Positions 37,036 to 49,754 of a stretch of 64,000 bases of DNA are shown here, one piece after another. The notes below the pieces were generated by a model that was given only the letters and a program-made list of their open reading frames with translations, did no database searches and was not told the origin of the DNA. This DNA is from Pseudoscleropodium purum. Taxonomy: Eukaryota; Streptophyta; Bryopsida; Hypnales; Brachytheciaceae. The DNA lies in assembly GCA_963969395.1 (NCBI GenBank), contig OZ017799.1, positions 20,276,501 to 20,340,500 on the forward strand. The letters run 5' to 3'. Position numbers and translations under genes: made by a program. Numbering within the stretch: the first letter of the stretch is position 1; each line of letters starts with the position of its first letter.

Positions 37036-38702
37036 TAAAGGTCAATTTTTTTCTTTCTACTGTTGATTCTAATCTCAAAATATAAGAGCTATTTCCAGTG
37101 ATGTAGGTTATGAGTGACTTCTATTAGTTTAGTTCACAATTTGAAATTAAAATGTTTTAAGATGTTGCTCCCATTTTCTCATAGTTTTGGATGAGTCCTA
37201 AACACTACATTAAAATAGTGAACTTGTAAATGTTTGCTTACACGTTGGGTAGTCTCAAGCCATGAATGTGCATGTGAATACAAATTCAATTTTGAAATTC
37301 TTTTAGTTTGCCTTCATTGTTGTTGTATTGGAATTTTAGCTTGGTACTTGGACTTTGTAGTTTTTTAGGATTGAATGTCATTTTCCAAGTGTTTCTATGT
37401 GGTTGCATCTTATATCAATTGTTATGTGTTACCCATGTTTACAAGTTGCGTTTGCACTTGGCACATTTCATTCTTTGTTTTTTTGTATATTTTGCTATGA
37501 AATATATGAGGACATAATTCATGATCATATTTTGACTTGCCTTCTCAAAAATGAGCAAATACCATTGCCTCTTATGCTCAATGGTACTTCTTAAGTTATG
37601 AAATGCTTTTAGATTGTGTACTCACTTTTCCAATGCCACAATAGTTTGTTTAAAATAATGTAATTCTTCAATATAAAAAAAAGTAGGGTGTCAAAAATTA
37701 GTCCTTCTTCCCATTTAAAAAAATAAGGTGCTTAAAAATACCTCCCCATAGAGTTTTTTTAAATAATGAAGGAAAAAATAGTTCGAAGCCCACAAATACT
37801 CCCCCCCCCAAAAAAATTGATTATTACATGTGGTTACCAAATGTATAGAGGTGTGACTCCCCCGAGATACATATCTTTTTGTTGTCAAATCGTCTTTAAG
37901 TTTCATTTGCTTCCAAAGTGGTGGCACCAAAACTAGACTAAGGGACCTCCAATTCTTAAAGTTGTGATTGGACAATAAATAGTTTGAAGTTCAAAGATAG
38001 GTTTATATTTAGGCCAAGTCCCATACTATTGTCTTTCGATGAGAATTCCAAGTAGAATCCTACATAGCTAAAGTAGGTCATTTTTTTCCAATTCCTACAC
38101 GCATTTTTTCCCAAACTATTTGAAGTAGGCTTAAAGAAAATCCAAGAGATCTTAATACCTTAAGTCTCATAGCAATAGATTTTTCTATTTGATTGATCTT
38201 AAATTTCACATTTTTGGATTTTAAGATAAATATAAAAACACAACCCCAATGACATCCAACAAAACAAACACCATTGAATGGCCCCTTGCTATGGTTGTGG
38301 TGTAAATTATCCCTAACAAAATTTAATTGTTTTAAATGATATCCTATGTCTATACCAAGTTGAAGCTAAAAGAGAAGTAAAGTTGGTACCCCCCAAGTTG
38401 CCACTTTCTACAACCACTGGGTCTAGTGCTATTATTAAAGTGATCAAAATTTTACATCTTTTAGTTGACAAGTGAAAAGAGGTTCCAATGCATTATAGAA
38501 CACAACATTTTGATACCGTATGCAAAAAGTCATGATGGGTCAAAGTTTGGGTAGATGTTCTAAAACTGTTTCTTCAACATATGTACATATTGATTTTGGA
38601 GATGTACTTAGAGTGATGATCGATGATGGTTTTAGGTAGAATGCTATTTTGGATGTATGTGTGTGATAAATGCCACTAAATCGAAATAATTTTTTTTGGC
38701 AA
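37036..38702. other. AT-rich intergenic DNA
   Basis: A C run at about 37801-37809 and several A runs. Short ORFs without protein character. Nothing else recognised. Confidence 0.5.
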
Positions 38703-38969
38703 GACACTAAATCCATCCTACGAAGTGAGCTTAGCAAAGTAATTTTGGAGTTCTCCAAGGGTAAAAATGAAAAAAAGAAAGCCCCCCTATTTTGAGCCAT
38801 GTCCAAGATATGTTCTAGACCCCTCCTAGCTAATCTGGTGTCTTTGAATGCAAATATGAATTCAAAATTTCCAAAAAAAAGAATTATGTGAAAAATAAAA
38901 CATGTGAGCATTCCCCCAGAGGGATAAAAATTCATGTGTTTTCAACCTTCATGGGACAGGTCTAGCATC
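38703..38969 (-). mobile_element. MITE family B, copy 2 (inverted)
   Basis: Ends GACACTAAATCCATCCTACG and, complemented, GATGCTAGACCTGTCCCATG. The internal GAATGCAAATATGAATTCAAA block matches copy 3 in the opposite orientation. About 267 bp, non-coding, more diverged than copy 1. Confidence 0.75.
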
Positions 38970-39028
38970 CCCCAATTTTTTTGTAGCTTGTGAACTTTGT
39001 GGAAGTTATTGTGCTTCTAAGGTAGGAG

Positions 39029-39299
39029 GCTCTAAAAGCGATTCTTTAAGAGCTGATCACATTTTGAGGAAAGCTAATCTCTATGAAAAAATTTCAGTAA
39101 ATTTTCATAAGAAGAAAAATGGAATTGGCATCAAACCCAAGTCACTACATATTTTTTGGATCTCTGTGAAATTAGTTATGAATTTTTGAAGTTTGAAATG
39201 CAGTGGTTCTAAATGCAATGTACGCCTTTGGTGCATTGAAGAAAGCAGAATGTACCTCTGCAGCCAGATTGCTTTTTAGAGACGGCTCTGTTTTAGAGC
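39029..39299 (+). mobile_element. MITE family C, copy 1
   Basis: Starts GCTCTAAAAGCGATTC. The inverse of its right part contains CTCTAAAAAGCAATCT, or, ten-odd bases further out, GGCTCTAAAAC. Internal blocks TTTCAGTAAATTTTCATA, AGAAAAATGGAATT and AATGTACCTCTG match copies 2 and 3. The right limit could be 39281 instead. Confidence 0.65.
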
Positions 39300-40078
39300 C
39301 ACCTCCCTTACTGCTTTGAGCTCCCCCAAATGTCTGCAACCACGAGCACAAGGCCAACGAGTCTTTGAGGCCTGAAATTGTTGGGGAAACACTTGTGTCT
39401 TGGAGCAGGGAGAACAAAGAAGCACTCCAATTGCCGGGGATCATGTCCATTTGAGAGTTCAGTCAGTCATTCAATTGTCGTGGAAACAGAGGAAGTAAAT
39501 GCACAAAATACAGACAAGACTTCCGGACATCCAGGTAGCATACACAATTGCTACCCTTACGTAAAGGTACCAGAAAATGATAGTGACCTCATCGTGGCAT
39601 GTCAAGTCAATGACACAACACTCAATGATTTAAATTTTTTTTTTTTTCTTTCGACACAAATGAAACAAACACTCAATGATTTCAACTTACAACAGAGTGA
39701 GGCCCAAGCATAACTTAACCCATTTAAAAGGACATTTTTGTTCTTGGGAAGGGGGGGGTGGGGGCAGCGCAAGGAATCTGCCAGAGGGTTTTCAGACCGG
39801 GTAAGTTTTCACATAGTCCAAGCAATGGTGCTCTCTCTCTCTCGGGCAACTAGTAAGGCAAACAAACATCCCGACAGCCTTCACACCTAACAATCATGAC
39901 TTCTCTCCCTCCCTCCCTCTGACGACCCAAAATTGAATCAAGCTAGCCTAAGTGCATTTGATCCCTAGTGGAAGGAGGGAGAAAATATGCCTAATTTTTC
40001 AAAAGGAGTTGTTGATTGACGATGTTGCAATTTCAATTATTCCCTAGGTATAAGGCTCCAGGTGCACAAAATGCTCTT
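39300..40078. other. intergenic DNA with low-complexity tracts
   Basis: Includes a G-rich tract (39748-39768), a CT microsatellite (39830-39843) and CCCT repeats (39904-39920). No gene recognised. Confidence 0.5.
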
Positions 40079-41017
40079 ACCTTTGAAGGACCAGCGTGTG
40101 TTTTTTGGCTTTATAGAAATTTTTGGTAGGCTACTATGAATGAGGATTTGTGTATTTTAAGTTGAAATTTTAGTAGAAGATGTGGACAAGGAATATTTTT
40201 CATACGCACTAAATTTCATGACATTTGGAAATAGGAATCAAAAGTTATGGCCTAATATGTTTTTTTTTCTTTTTATGTATGGGCAGTTTGGGCAGATAAA
40301 AAAATCACTTTTTGAAGAAACAAAATTTAGAAATTATTTTTTTAGAGCTATATATATGCACATGGAAAGCTTTGAATCATTTCATTTTGATCAATGAGTC
40401 AAAAGTTATGAGGATTTTTGGTATGTGGGTAGTTAGGGATTCTCTATTCTAACATAAACGTTGAAGTCCTTTATCTTACTCAATTTTCAATATTTTTGAA
40501 AAATAAAATAAAATCGTAGGATGTAGATTGTTTATTACAACATTGCAACCATGGGGATTGGTATTTTGTATTGCATAATTGAATTCTTAACAATTTTGTG
40601 TTTTGAATCATTCTTTGCTTTTTTGTACTTACTATTTTTTTACTATATGTTGTACAATTCCAAATAATCTAAAAAAATTTAAGCATATGGCCAACTTGTC
40701 TAGGAAAGATAAACTAAAGAAGAACCACCATTTTGAAACATTTTCTTACAAAAGTAAGTTTGTGAAGTGCAACTGCCTTGTTTTTCGTATGGAAGAAAAA
40801 AGATTTTAGTGAATTTAAATGCTTATATCTTACAATCCACAAGGTTGGAAATGTTTGAAATTTTTACCACATGTTTTCAAGTGAGCATACTACAAGATCC
40901 TCTGGTTGCATTTGTCTATAAAAGGGTTTTTTCAAAAAGTTGGTACTTGTACTAAAAATAGAAATTTTGAGCATTTTTGGTGAAAACATAGTCGTGGAAC
41001 ATTAGGGGTTCAAGGTT
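40079..41017 (+). repeat. family E repeat, left arm of a ~0.93-kb inverted pair
   Basis: Starts CTTTGAAGGACCAGCGTGTG and ends near CATTAGGGGTTCAAGG. Nearly every block recurs in reverse complement in 41022-41935, for example GGATGTAGATTGTTTATTA, TTGTACTTACTATTTTTTT and GTTGTACAATTCCA. Confidence 0.8.
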
Positions 41018-41021
41018 CATC

Positions 41022-41935
41022 CTCCAAAGGTTTTTGACTATTTTTTCACCATAAATGCTCCAAAACTGCCATTTCTAATACAAGTGCCAAATTTTAGAAA
41101 TAAATACATGTTTTCAGATACATATAACTATAGGATCTTCTAGTATATTGGTTTGAAAACATGTAGATTGCAAGATATTAGCATTTGAATTGACAAAATT
41201 CATTTTTTGACCCTATAAAAAATTAGGTAGCTGCACTTTACAAGGTCACATTTGTATGAAATTTTTTCTAAATGGTGGTTATTCTTTGGATTCATTCTTC
41301 AAGACAAGTTGGATACATTTTTGAAAAAATTCAATTCATATGGAATTGTACAACATGTAAAAAAAATAGTAAGTACAAAGAAGCAAAGAATGATTCAAAA
41401 TACTAAATTGCTAAGAATTTAGGTATAGAATTGAAAAATGTCAATCCCAATGGTTGTAATGTTGTAATGTTATAATAAACAATCCACATCCTATGATTCT
41501 ATTTTTTTCAAAAGGTATTGAAAATTGAGTTGAATAAAGGACTTCAAAGTTTATTTTAAAGAAAAAAATCTATAACTACTTGCAAACTAAAACTCCTTGT
41601 AATTTTCATCTCATTAATTAAAATGGAATGATTTAAAGCTTTCCACTTATATATAAATCTAGAAAACCAATTTCAAATTTTTATTTTTGAAGAAAGTGAT
41701 TTTTTAAGAAATTTTTGGGTTGTTTGAAGATCAATGATAATCACATATCATGCAATAATTTTTTTAACAATTTAGTCAAAAGTGATGAAAATTGTTGTTC
41801 CTTAAAGATACTCCTTGGGCATATATTGTATGAAAATTTCAAAGAAAAAAACATAGAAATTCCATTTGTAGTGAGTTGCTTAAAATTACTACGTTGCCAA
41901 AAAAAAACATAGTTTGGTCTATTAGAGGTTAAGAT
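41022..41935 (-). repeat. family E repeat, right arm of the inverted pair
   Basis: Reverse-complement counterpart of 40079-41017; the two copies meet with almost no spacer. The arms look well diverged by eye, so this is an old inverted duplication or two inverted insertions rather than a fresh palindrome. Confidence 0.8.
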
Positions 41936-43323
41936 AAACCAACCTATGACAAGTATAATGATTGGTTGGCCTTGTTGGCCTTTTTGAATTTTTGAATTTT
42001 GTTCCTTATAAAGACAAATGTGAGAAATGGAAAGAGTAAATGAATTTTCTTTTTGACAAAGTATAGATTTGTTATGAATTTTTTAAGTGTGCTACCTAAT
42101 TGGCCCAAATGGGTCTCTAGAATACCTCCAAACTAACAAAAAGTATATCTATAATGGTCATTGTAATCACTTATAGAAATCACAATATTTCCCAATGTAG
42201 TTACAATATTTTTTTGAAAGCCTAAAAAAGTCACTTTGTATAATGAATTTACACTCAAAAGATGGATGTTCCTAATGCAATCACTAGTAACTCCATTACC
42301 ACCATCTAAGACATTGATTCTAGCCATTAAATCAACCTAATGTAGCCCAAATCTCATTTATTGAAAAAAATGACAAGATTGTCATAGGTTGATGCAAGAT
42401 TGTAATGAATTATTCCCTAGGTGTCTATCATAGGCCTTTTGCTTGTCATAGGTTGGTTTACCATATAAATTACCTCAAGTGGTGCAAAATTCTACCTTTG
42501 AACTTGTGAAATGCAATGCTACTAAATCATTAGTAACATAATTAAGGTAGGAGGTCCATAAATTGACCAAGTTCTAAATGCATCCCCTATTATTGATGAA
42601 GTTGATTAAAATATCTATTACTATCATTGATAAGGTCAATAGTCTTAAAAGAATAGTTTATGAATTCTTACTTTACACTAATAAGTGATTGATTTATAGG
42701 ATTATTAGTATGCAAAACAAAACATTGCTACAAATATATTACTAATATTTGATTGGAATATTAAACAACAAAAAAATTACTATTATTAATAAATTAGAAT
42801 GATAGACACATGGTTAAAATCAAGTCTTGGATGTTCTTTTTATGTCCCATAGGCTATAAACTACCTATAAGTTACAAAAACCAATAATCTATTTTACCAA
42901 AACAATTTGTAGTCCCTCTAAAAGGACACCAAATATCACTATACGGCTACCACATTGTAAATTTGAACTTCATGCCTCCTCTTTCAAAATAGTATATTTT
43001 ACATGAATTATAGACCAATTGAAAGAAATATTTAGTGATCCCAATCACCTATAGATGATTGATATACTATAAATGTTTCCAAAACAAAGGCTTATAAGAA
43101 TTATTTCTACTAACACAAAAATCTTGCCTCCATTTTCTCATTTCCCACATCTATTTCTTTTGAAATATGAAGCAAAAATTCAAATTAGAATTATAGATTT
43201 AACTTATTCACTAAACCAAAATCCTTTTATGCATTAGAAAAAATATAGTACTCCACACAACTAGCACCATTTTATTCCCCACAAAAACAAAATACTATAT
43301 TCAACTCCTTCAAATCCACCTAT

Positions 43324-43361
<38 letters not shown>

Positions 43362-43825
43362 TCAATGCATGCGTTGGATTCTTCTAGCAACACCTCTATC
43401 CCAATGAAACTATAACAATTCTTATATTCCATACTTCTATTGGCATAACGACCAATATTTAGTCTACCATTTTTTTAAATACACTTGAACTTGCCTTGAT
43501 TTTTGGGCAAAATTTATCATCTATCAAGAACCATTAAGACCTTCCAATGTGTGGAATTCCTTTCTATGCATATATTATGTATTTACCATGAATAGAATTC
43601 AATTGGAAATCTTATTTTTCATTGTCAACATCATCCCACCTACATCACCCAACATGGATGTCAACAACCACCAAAACTAGTAAAAAATTGACTTCCTTCC
43701 CATTCCCCTCTAATAATTAAATCCCTCTTCCACAAATACCAACTTACAATATTTGTCAAATTTTAAAGTGCACCTTCCACTACAACTACTATTCAAATGG
43801 TTCCCTTATTCCACCACAAAATTCA
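41936..43825. other. AT-rich intergenic DNA with an 18-bp inverted pair
   Basis: AAACCAACCTATGACAAG at 41936-41953 recurs as its exact complement at 42442-42459, and could mark the ends of a 524-bp element. The rest is AT-rich, with no ORF of protein character. Confidence 0.4.
43326..43360. repeat. AC microsatellite followed by TA
   Basis: Uninterrupted AC dinucleotides from 43326 to 43354, then a short TA run. Confidence 0.95.
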
Positions 43826-44107
43826 CATTAGAAGATTTTTAGCCTCTTAGAAGGTTGTGAGTTCCCTAAGCTGCCAGTGTTGAGGGAACAACCTTGCAAC
43901 AACTTGCAATTACTACATGATGTGACATGATGACTCTTACGTCACCAATTTTTTTTTTAAATTAAATTTTTTTTCTACTCTGTTTTGCATTTTAAAATTT
44001 TCCATTTTTTTTATACAAAAACAAAATCTAACAATGATTGTTCTCGATCTACGAGGGAAATAGCGTCAAGGAAATAGGCTTGAAACAACCTTCCAATCTC
44101 TTCTAAT
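43826..44107 (+). mobile_element. MITE family A, copy 2
   Basis: Starts CATTAGAAGATTTTTAGCC, followed by GAAGGTTGTGAGTTCCC as in copy 1. The complement of its right end reads ATTAGAAGAGATTGG. About 282 bp, non-coding, with long T/A runs in the middle. Confidence 0.75.
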
Positions 44108-45129
44108 TCCACATGATGTAGAAGTTGGATTGTAGAACCAATAGCATATGGTACATTCAACCCAGATTGTAAGATCAAAATATCTTCCAAAGAATTTTTT
44201 GGCTCATTAATGTAAAAACATTGCTTGAAGCTTGAAATGGCCCATTGTTTAAGAGAATTTTACCATTTTTCCACTAAATGCACTTGTTGTAGCTAATATT
44301 GTCAAATATCAATGGCTAAAACAACAAGATTATGAAAATGCACATTCAACATTATTTTTTTAATGAGATGATTGTTTTTTAACCAAAGAAGTATCTACAA
44401 AGGTTCCATTTTCTTCCTCAAATCATACATTGAAAACATATAAGATGATGACAACACTAAATAAACACACCACTTTTCAAGTGTATATAAAAGACCAAAA
44501 ATCGTGATCACAAACTCTCAAACAATTTTAAGAAATCCACACATTACTAACACACAAGTAATCCACTTCCTCATATTCAAATACCAAAAATATATGGACT
44601 ATGCCCGCACAGTTTTCTTTGGACCAACAAAGATTTTATTCATTGTTTTTCCCCTCTGCAATTTAAGCCAAATCAATCACTAAAGTCCAGTAGCTCTTTC
44701 TCCTCAAAAAGCACTCAAAATTGCCATATCTATTGCATTAACACAAAATAATTAAGAGGTGAATTTTTTGGAATCTAACCAAAATATTTGAATTACACTT
44801 GAATAAGATTATGTGATAAGAATTTTGAGAAGTTTGCCATATATATATTGTAAGATACAAGCATTCAAAATGAGAGAAAAATTTCTTCAACTCTATCCTA
44901 AATTTTAAATGACTTTAAAGAAGACCTGCAATGGTGAATTGAAATATTTACTCATCCTTCCCAAACACACAAAAGAAAAATTAAAAATTAAAATTTTCCG
45001 ATTCCTATACTATATAGAAGGCTAATTACCAGTATATGAATTCTAAGAGTATAAGACATTAGGCAACAAGGCAATGAAGGGACCTTTGTGTTTTTATTCT
45101 GTTCTGAGCTAATTTCTGATTTTAAGTAT
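44108..45129. other. AT-rich intergenic DNA
   Basis: No gene or transposon end recognised. Parts of 44270-44600 look like an inverted, diverged relative of 48410-48790 (for example TGGCTAAAACAACAAGATTATG), suggesting another old repeat. Confidence 0.45.
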
Positions 45130-46891
45130 TAACTAGAGTACCTTGTGCCATTGCCACAACCAAAGTAAAAGTAAAAGTCATTATTTATTTATTTATATAA
45201 AATTTAGAATTCAATATCTTTCAAACTGGAGGTCCAATGGCCACAAAATAGGCATAAAGAGAAAGCCTTACCAATGAAGGAGTGCAAAGATTTTGTTTCA
45301 TGGTATTAAAATATGCAGTGCAAAAGTTATGAAAATTTCAAAATAAATGATAATTTAATCCTATTTTCCAATTCATAAAAACTTTGAAATTCAATAATTT
45401 TCAAACCATAAGTCCAAACACCACAAAACAAAGTGCATGCATCCCTCTTTGCTAAGAGCTTTTGAGAGGTTTCAATTGAAGAATGCCGCTAGACACCTCC
45501 CAGTTTATTAAATTATAATGTATTAATCAAACAAAACAAACAAATTTAAGGATATTGACTAGTGTGCCTTGTGCTGTTGTCACAATCAAAATAAAAGTAA
45601 AAGTCACTTTTTCATTTTTTTTCATTTATAAAATTTTAAAACTCAATATCTTTCAAATTGTAGGTCCAATGGCTATAGAATAGGCACAAAGGGAAAGCTC
45701 TAGGTACAAAAGAGTGCAAGGGCTTTGTTCATGATATTTGAGTATGTAATGCAAAAATTATGAATTTCTTTTAAAAATAAAGGATAATTTAATTCTATTT
45801 TCTAATTCATAAGAACTTTGAAATTCAATAACTTTCAAACGTAAGCCTAAACACCATGAAATAAAGTGTGTGCACCCCACCCCCACCCACCCTTACTAAC
45901 AACTTTTGAGCAATTCTAAGAATGTTGTCGGATGCCTTCTGATTTGTTAGATCTCAATGTATCAAACAAAAACAAAAACAACCCTATCTTAAGGGTATTA
46001 ATTGACTAGTGTGACTTGTGCCGTTGTCATCACCAAAATAAAATTTTCACAATTTGAAATTCAATAATTAAAATTTTTTAAATCCATAACTTCTATACTA
46101 TAGGTCCAATTGCCACGAAATTGGCATGAATAGAAAGTCTAACCCATGAAGGAATGCAAAAAATTTGTTTTGTGGTGTTTGGACATGCAATGCAAAATTT
46201 AAGAATTTTTCAAAATAAAGGATAATTTCATTCTATTTTTTAATTTAAAGAAACTTTGAAATTCAATAACTTTTGCATTGTCAGTCAAAATGCCACAAAA
46301 CAAAGTCCATACACCCCTTGGAGCTAAGAGCTTTTGAGCAATACCAAAAATACTACTAAACACCTTATGGTTTGTTAGATATGGGTGTATCAAACAAAAC
46401 AAAATAAACAACCTATTTTAAGGGTATTGACTATTATAGCTTGTGCCATTGCTACAACCAAAATAAAAAATAAAAGTAATTTTAGAATTTTTAAATCCAT
46501 TAATTAAACCTTAAAATTCAGTAATTAGTCAAGTGATTAATTAAAAAAATCCATAACTTCTACACCATAGGTCCAACCACCATGAAATTGGCATGAATAG
46601 AAAGCCTTACCCACGAAGGAGTGCACATAGTTTGTTTTGTGGCCTTGGATATGCAATGTAAAGTTATGAATTTCACAAAATAAAAAATGATTTAATTCTC
46701 TTTTTCAATTAAAAAAAACTTTGAAATTCAGTAATTTTCAAACTATAAGCCCAAACACCACGGAACAAAGTGTGCACACCCTTTTGAGCAAAGAGCTTTC
46801 AAGCGGTACCAAGAACGCCATTGAACACCTTCCAGTTTGTTAGATTTCATCGTATCAAACAAAACAAAACAAACAACCTAATTTAAGGATA
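45130..46891 (+). repeat. tandem array, four units of 425-465 bp
   Basis: Units start near 45130, 45553, 46001 and 46426 with TTGACTAGTGTGCCTTGTGC-like sequence. They continue with GAAATTCAATAACTTTCAAAC, a CCAAACACCACAAAACAAAG block and end with a CAAACAAAACAAACAA block. Units differ by many substitutions and indels. No shared open frame. Confidence 0.85.
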
Positions 46892-47039
46892 TTGATTGAT
46901 GATTTCCAAAAGTAATTTTATTATCTTCATGTCATGTAACATTGTTAACCAATATAAGAGGGAGGTCCCTTTTGTCATTCCCCAATTTGAGAGTGACCTC
47001 TTCCAATATTGATCAACACTTTGTGGAGATCAATGATGA

Positions 47040-47990
47040 ACTCTTATTTAAACTAAAGGTTCACTTAAAGGTATTAAGGAAAGAATTATACCTTTCCAAG
47101 TAAGAGAACAAGAGAGATCAAATTTTTTTCTACTTGAAAAGAATTGGTTTGTTTAATAAGTGATGAGAAAGTTATGAAGCATTTTACTTTGCAATCATTA
47201 AGAACATTCTAATAAAAAATAGCGTATGAGATTTGTTTTTTAGTCCAATTTTCACATCCCTCATTTCATGTAGTTAAAATTTGATTGTTAGAACAATCTC
47301 ACCATTGGAATTAGTGTGTTTTAATTCTATCTAAAACTATAAACAATTTACTTTTTCCCTCATTTTTGTACCTACTTCTACTTAATAATAATTTTTAAAT
47401 GGAAAACAAGTTTTTTTTGGAATTTTTTTTCTAGGCTCTCAATTCAATTCTTCATGGTAAATTTTTTAAATTTAAAATCTAAAATGCAAAAAATTTAAGC
47501 TGAGGGGATTCAAATCCTTTAAAAACTAATTTTCATTAGCACCACAAATCTAAGCTATCTTTATTTAGAATTAAAGTTTCTTCCAATCTATGAGGTCAAT
47601 TTTCAATATTTTTTAAAAGAATAAAAACATTGGGTGCACATTGTTTATTACAACGTAATAATTATTGGAATTAGAATTTTTCAATTCCATAACACAATTC
47701 TTAACAATTTAGTATTTAAGCCATTCTCTACTTCTTTCTACTTATTATTTTCTTAATCATGAATATGAAAAAAATATTGAAAATTTTACATGTATTTTCC
47801 AACTTATTTCTTCAAAATATTTATATAGAGTTGCAAGTTGTAGGATTTGCACATTTTTGGGTAAAATGTTTGAAAGATGAAATCTAACCACTTTGGAAGA
47901 GTTGAAAATACTTCTTTTTGAAACCCAAGCATCATAATCATGCAATTGGTAAGGGTTTTTATTCTGAAATTTTAGAATGGTGTACTATAA
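47040..47990 (+). repeat. AT-rich ~1-kb repeat, family E-related
   Basis: Starts with AAACTAAAGGTTCACTTAAA followed by GGTATTAAGGAAAGAATTAT, matching 49755 onward almost word for word. Its second half (47580-47960) carries the GTTTATTACAAC and TCAATTTTCAATATTTTTT blocks of family E. The boundary between the two similarities is unclear, so this may be a composite. Confidence 0.55.
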
Positions 47991-49070
47991 CAAGTTAATT
48001 AATATATATTAAGTATTGTTGACTTTGCTAAAAAAATAAATATGGCTGTGAAGATTTTTGCTTTGCTTTGCAAACTAGTTTTGGCCTCTAAACATGAAAG
48101 AACTTTAGGATTAAGAAAGAACACAAGAAACAAGATCATAGATACTAGCTTGAACTTCACTTGTCAATCATGAGGAAAAATAGTACATTCATAATATTAC
48201 TATAATTAGTGTATTTTTAAATTTTCATTTGAATACATCAAAGGGATTGACTAATTAATTAAAGAATGCCTAATTTGGATATATTACGCAAAAGTTATAA
48301 GATATCAATGGATAATTAAAATCCTTTGAGAATTTTGATGTTGAGATGACATAGATTTTCTAAACTAATACAAAGCATGTATGCACTTATTGTGCAAGAA
48401 TTTGTAGATTGAAATTAAATAACTGTCACAATGCAATTAGGTGTAGTTACCTTTGTATATATATGCACCCCCAAGAAGTGGGTTATTTGTGTGTTAGAAA
48501 TGTGTGAATTTCTCAAAATTGTTTGAAAGTGTGTGATCTCAATTTTTAGTCTTTTATATATACTTCGAAAACACTTGGCATGTATATTTAATGTTGTCAT
48601 CCTTTTATCTATTTTCAATGTATAATTTGAAGAAGAAAATGGAACCTTTGTAGATACTTCTTTGGTTGAAAATCAATCATCTCAGCAAATAAAACCAATG
48701 TTGGTTGTGCATTTTCATAATCTTATTGTTGTAGCCATTGATATTTGACAATACTAGCTACAATGAGTGCATTTGAGTGAAAGTGGGATAAAATGCTTGG
48801 AAAAGGCGTTATTACAATTATCACTTATGGGCCAAAAAATTATTTGGAAGATATTTCAATCTTGTAGTCTAGGTTGAATGTACCATATACTACTAGTTCT
48901 ATAATCCAACTTTTACATCTTGTGGTTGATTTTTGCAGTGGAATGAAGGAATCATCTATATTGTAGTTGTAGTAGAGGGTGCACTTGAGGATTTGATAAT
49001 TATTATATGTTGGAATTTGTAGAATATGGATTTGGATATTGGAGGGAGAAGGGAAGGAAGGGGATGGAGA
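47991..49070. other. AT-rich intergenic DNA
   Basis: No gene seen. 48424-48472 (AATTAGGTGTAGTTACCTTT) recurs inverted at 51503-51549. Confidence 0.45.
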
Positions 49071-49350
49071 CATTAGAAGAGTTTTGGGGGGTCCAAAAGC
49101 TTGTTTCGGGCATGTTCCCCCGTAGTTGTTCCCCGCAGCGAGGGTAATGGCCTGCTATCAGAATTTTTTTTTCATAAAAAAAATAAAAATAAAAATAAAA
49201 ATTTTAGTCTCCAAATGAAAAAAAACAAAAAAACTTGTCAATGATGTGGCAGGGTCTCGGCTACGTCAGACCGCTGTGCCGAACTTGTTTCTTGCGTTCG
49301 CAAGCTGTGATAATTCACAGGCATGTAGAGGCCCCAAAAATCTTCTAATG
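49071..49350 (+). mobile_element. MITE family A, copy 3 (best-preserved ends)
   Basis: Left end CATTAGAAGAGTTTTGGGG; the complement of the right end is CATTAGAAGATTTTTGGGG. The near-perfect terminal repeats of about 23 bp define the element as 280 bp. The interior is partly GC-rich, with a central A-rich stretch. No coding capacity. Confidence 0.85.
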
Positions 49351-49754
49351 GGAAAGCAATGCTCTCTAGTTTGGGTGGTTGTTGACATTGATTTTGGATG
49401 GTGTTGGTGGGATGATGTTGAAGTAGGGTTTGGATATTTGTACCACCAATGAAAATGAAATATCATAGATTGGCAATGAAAAATAAGATTTTTAATTGAA
49501 TTTAGTTGATGGTGAGTACACAATATTTGTAGAGCAAAGTATTCCACACATTCAAAGTTCTTATTAACTCTTGGTAGATAACAAATTTTGTCTAAAAATG
49601 AAGGCAAGTACAAGTGTATTTGAAAAATGGTAGATTATGGTTGTTATGTCAATGGAAGTATATGGGATGTAAGAACTGTTATATTTTTTTTTATTGGGGT
49701 CAAGGTATTGCTAGTTTAGCCTAGTTTATACATTAGCTATATTTTTGAATATAT
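49351..49754. other. intergenic DNA, nothing recognised
   Basis: No gene or repeat end identified. Confidence 0.45.
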
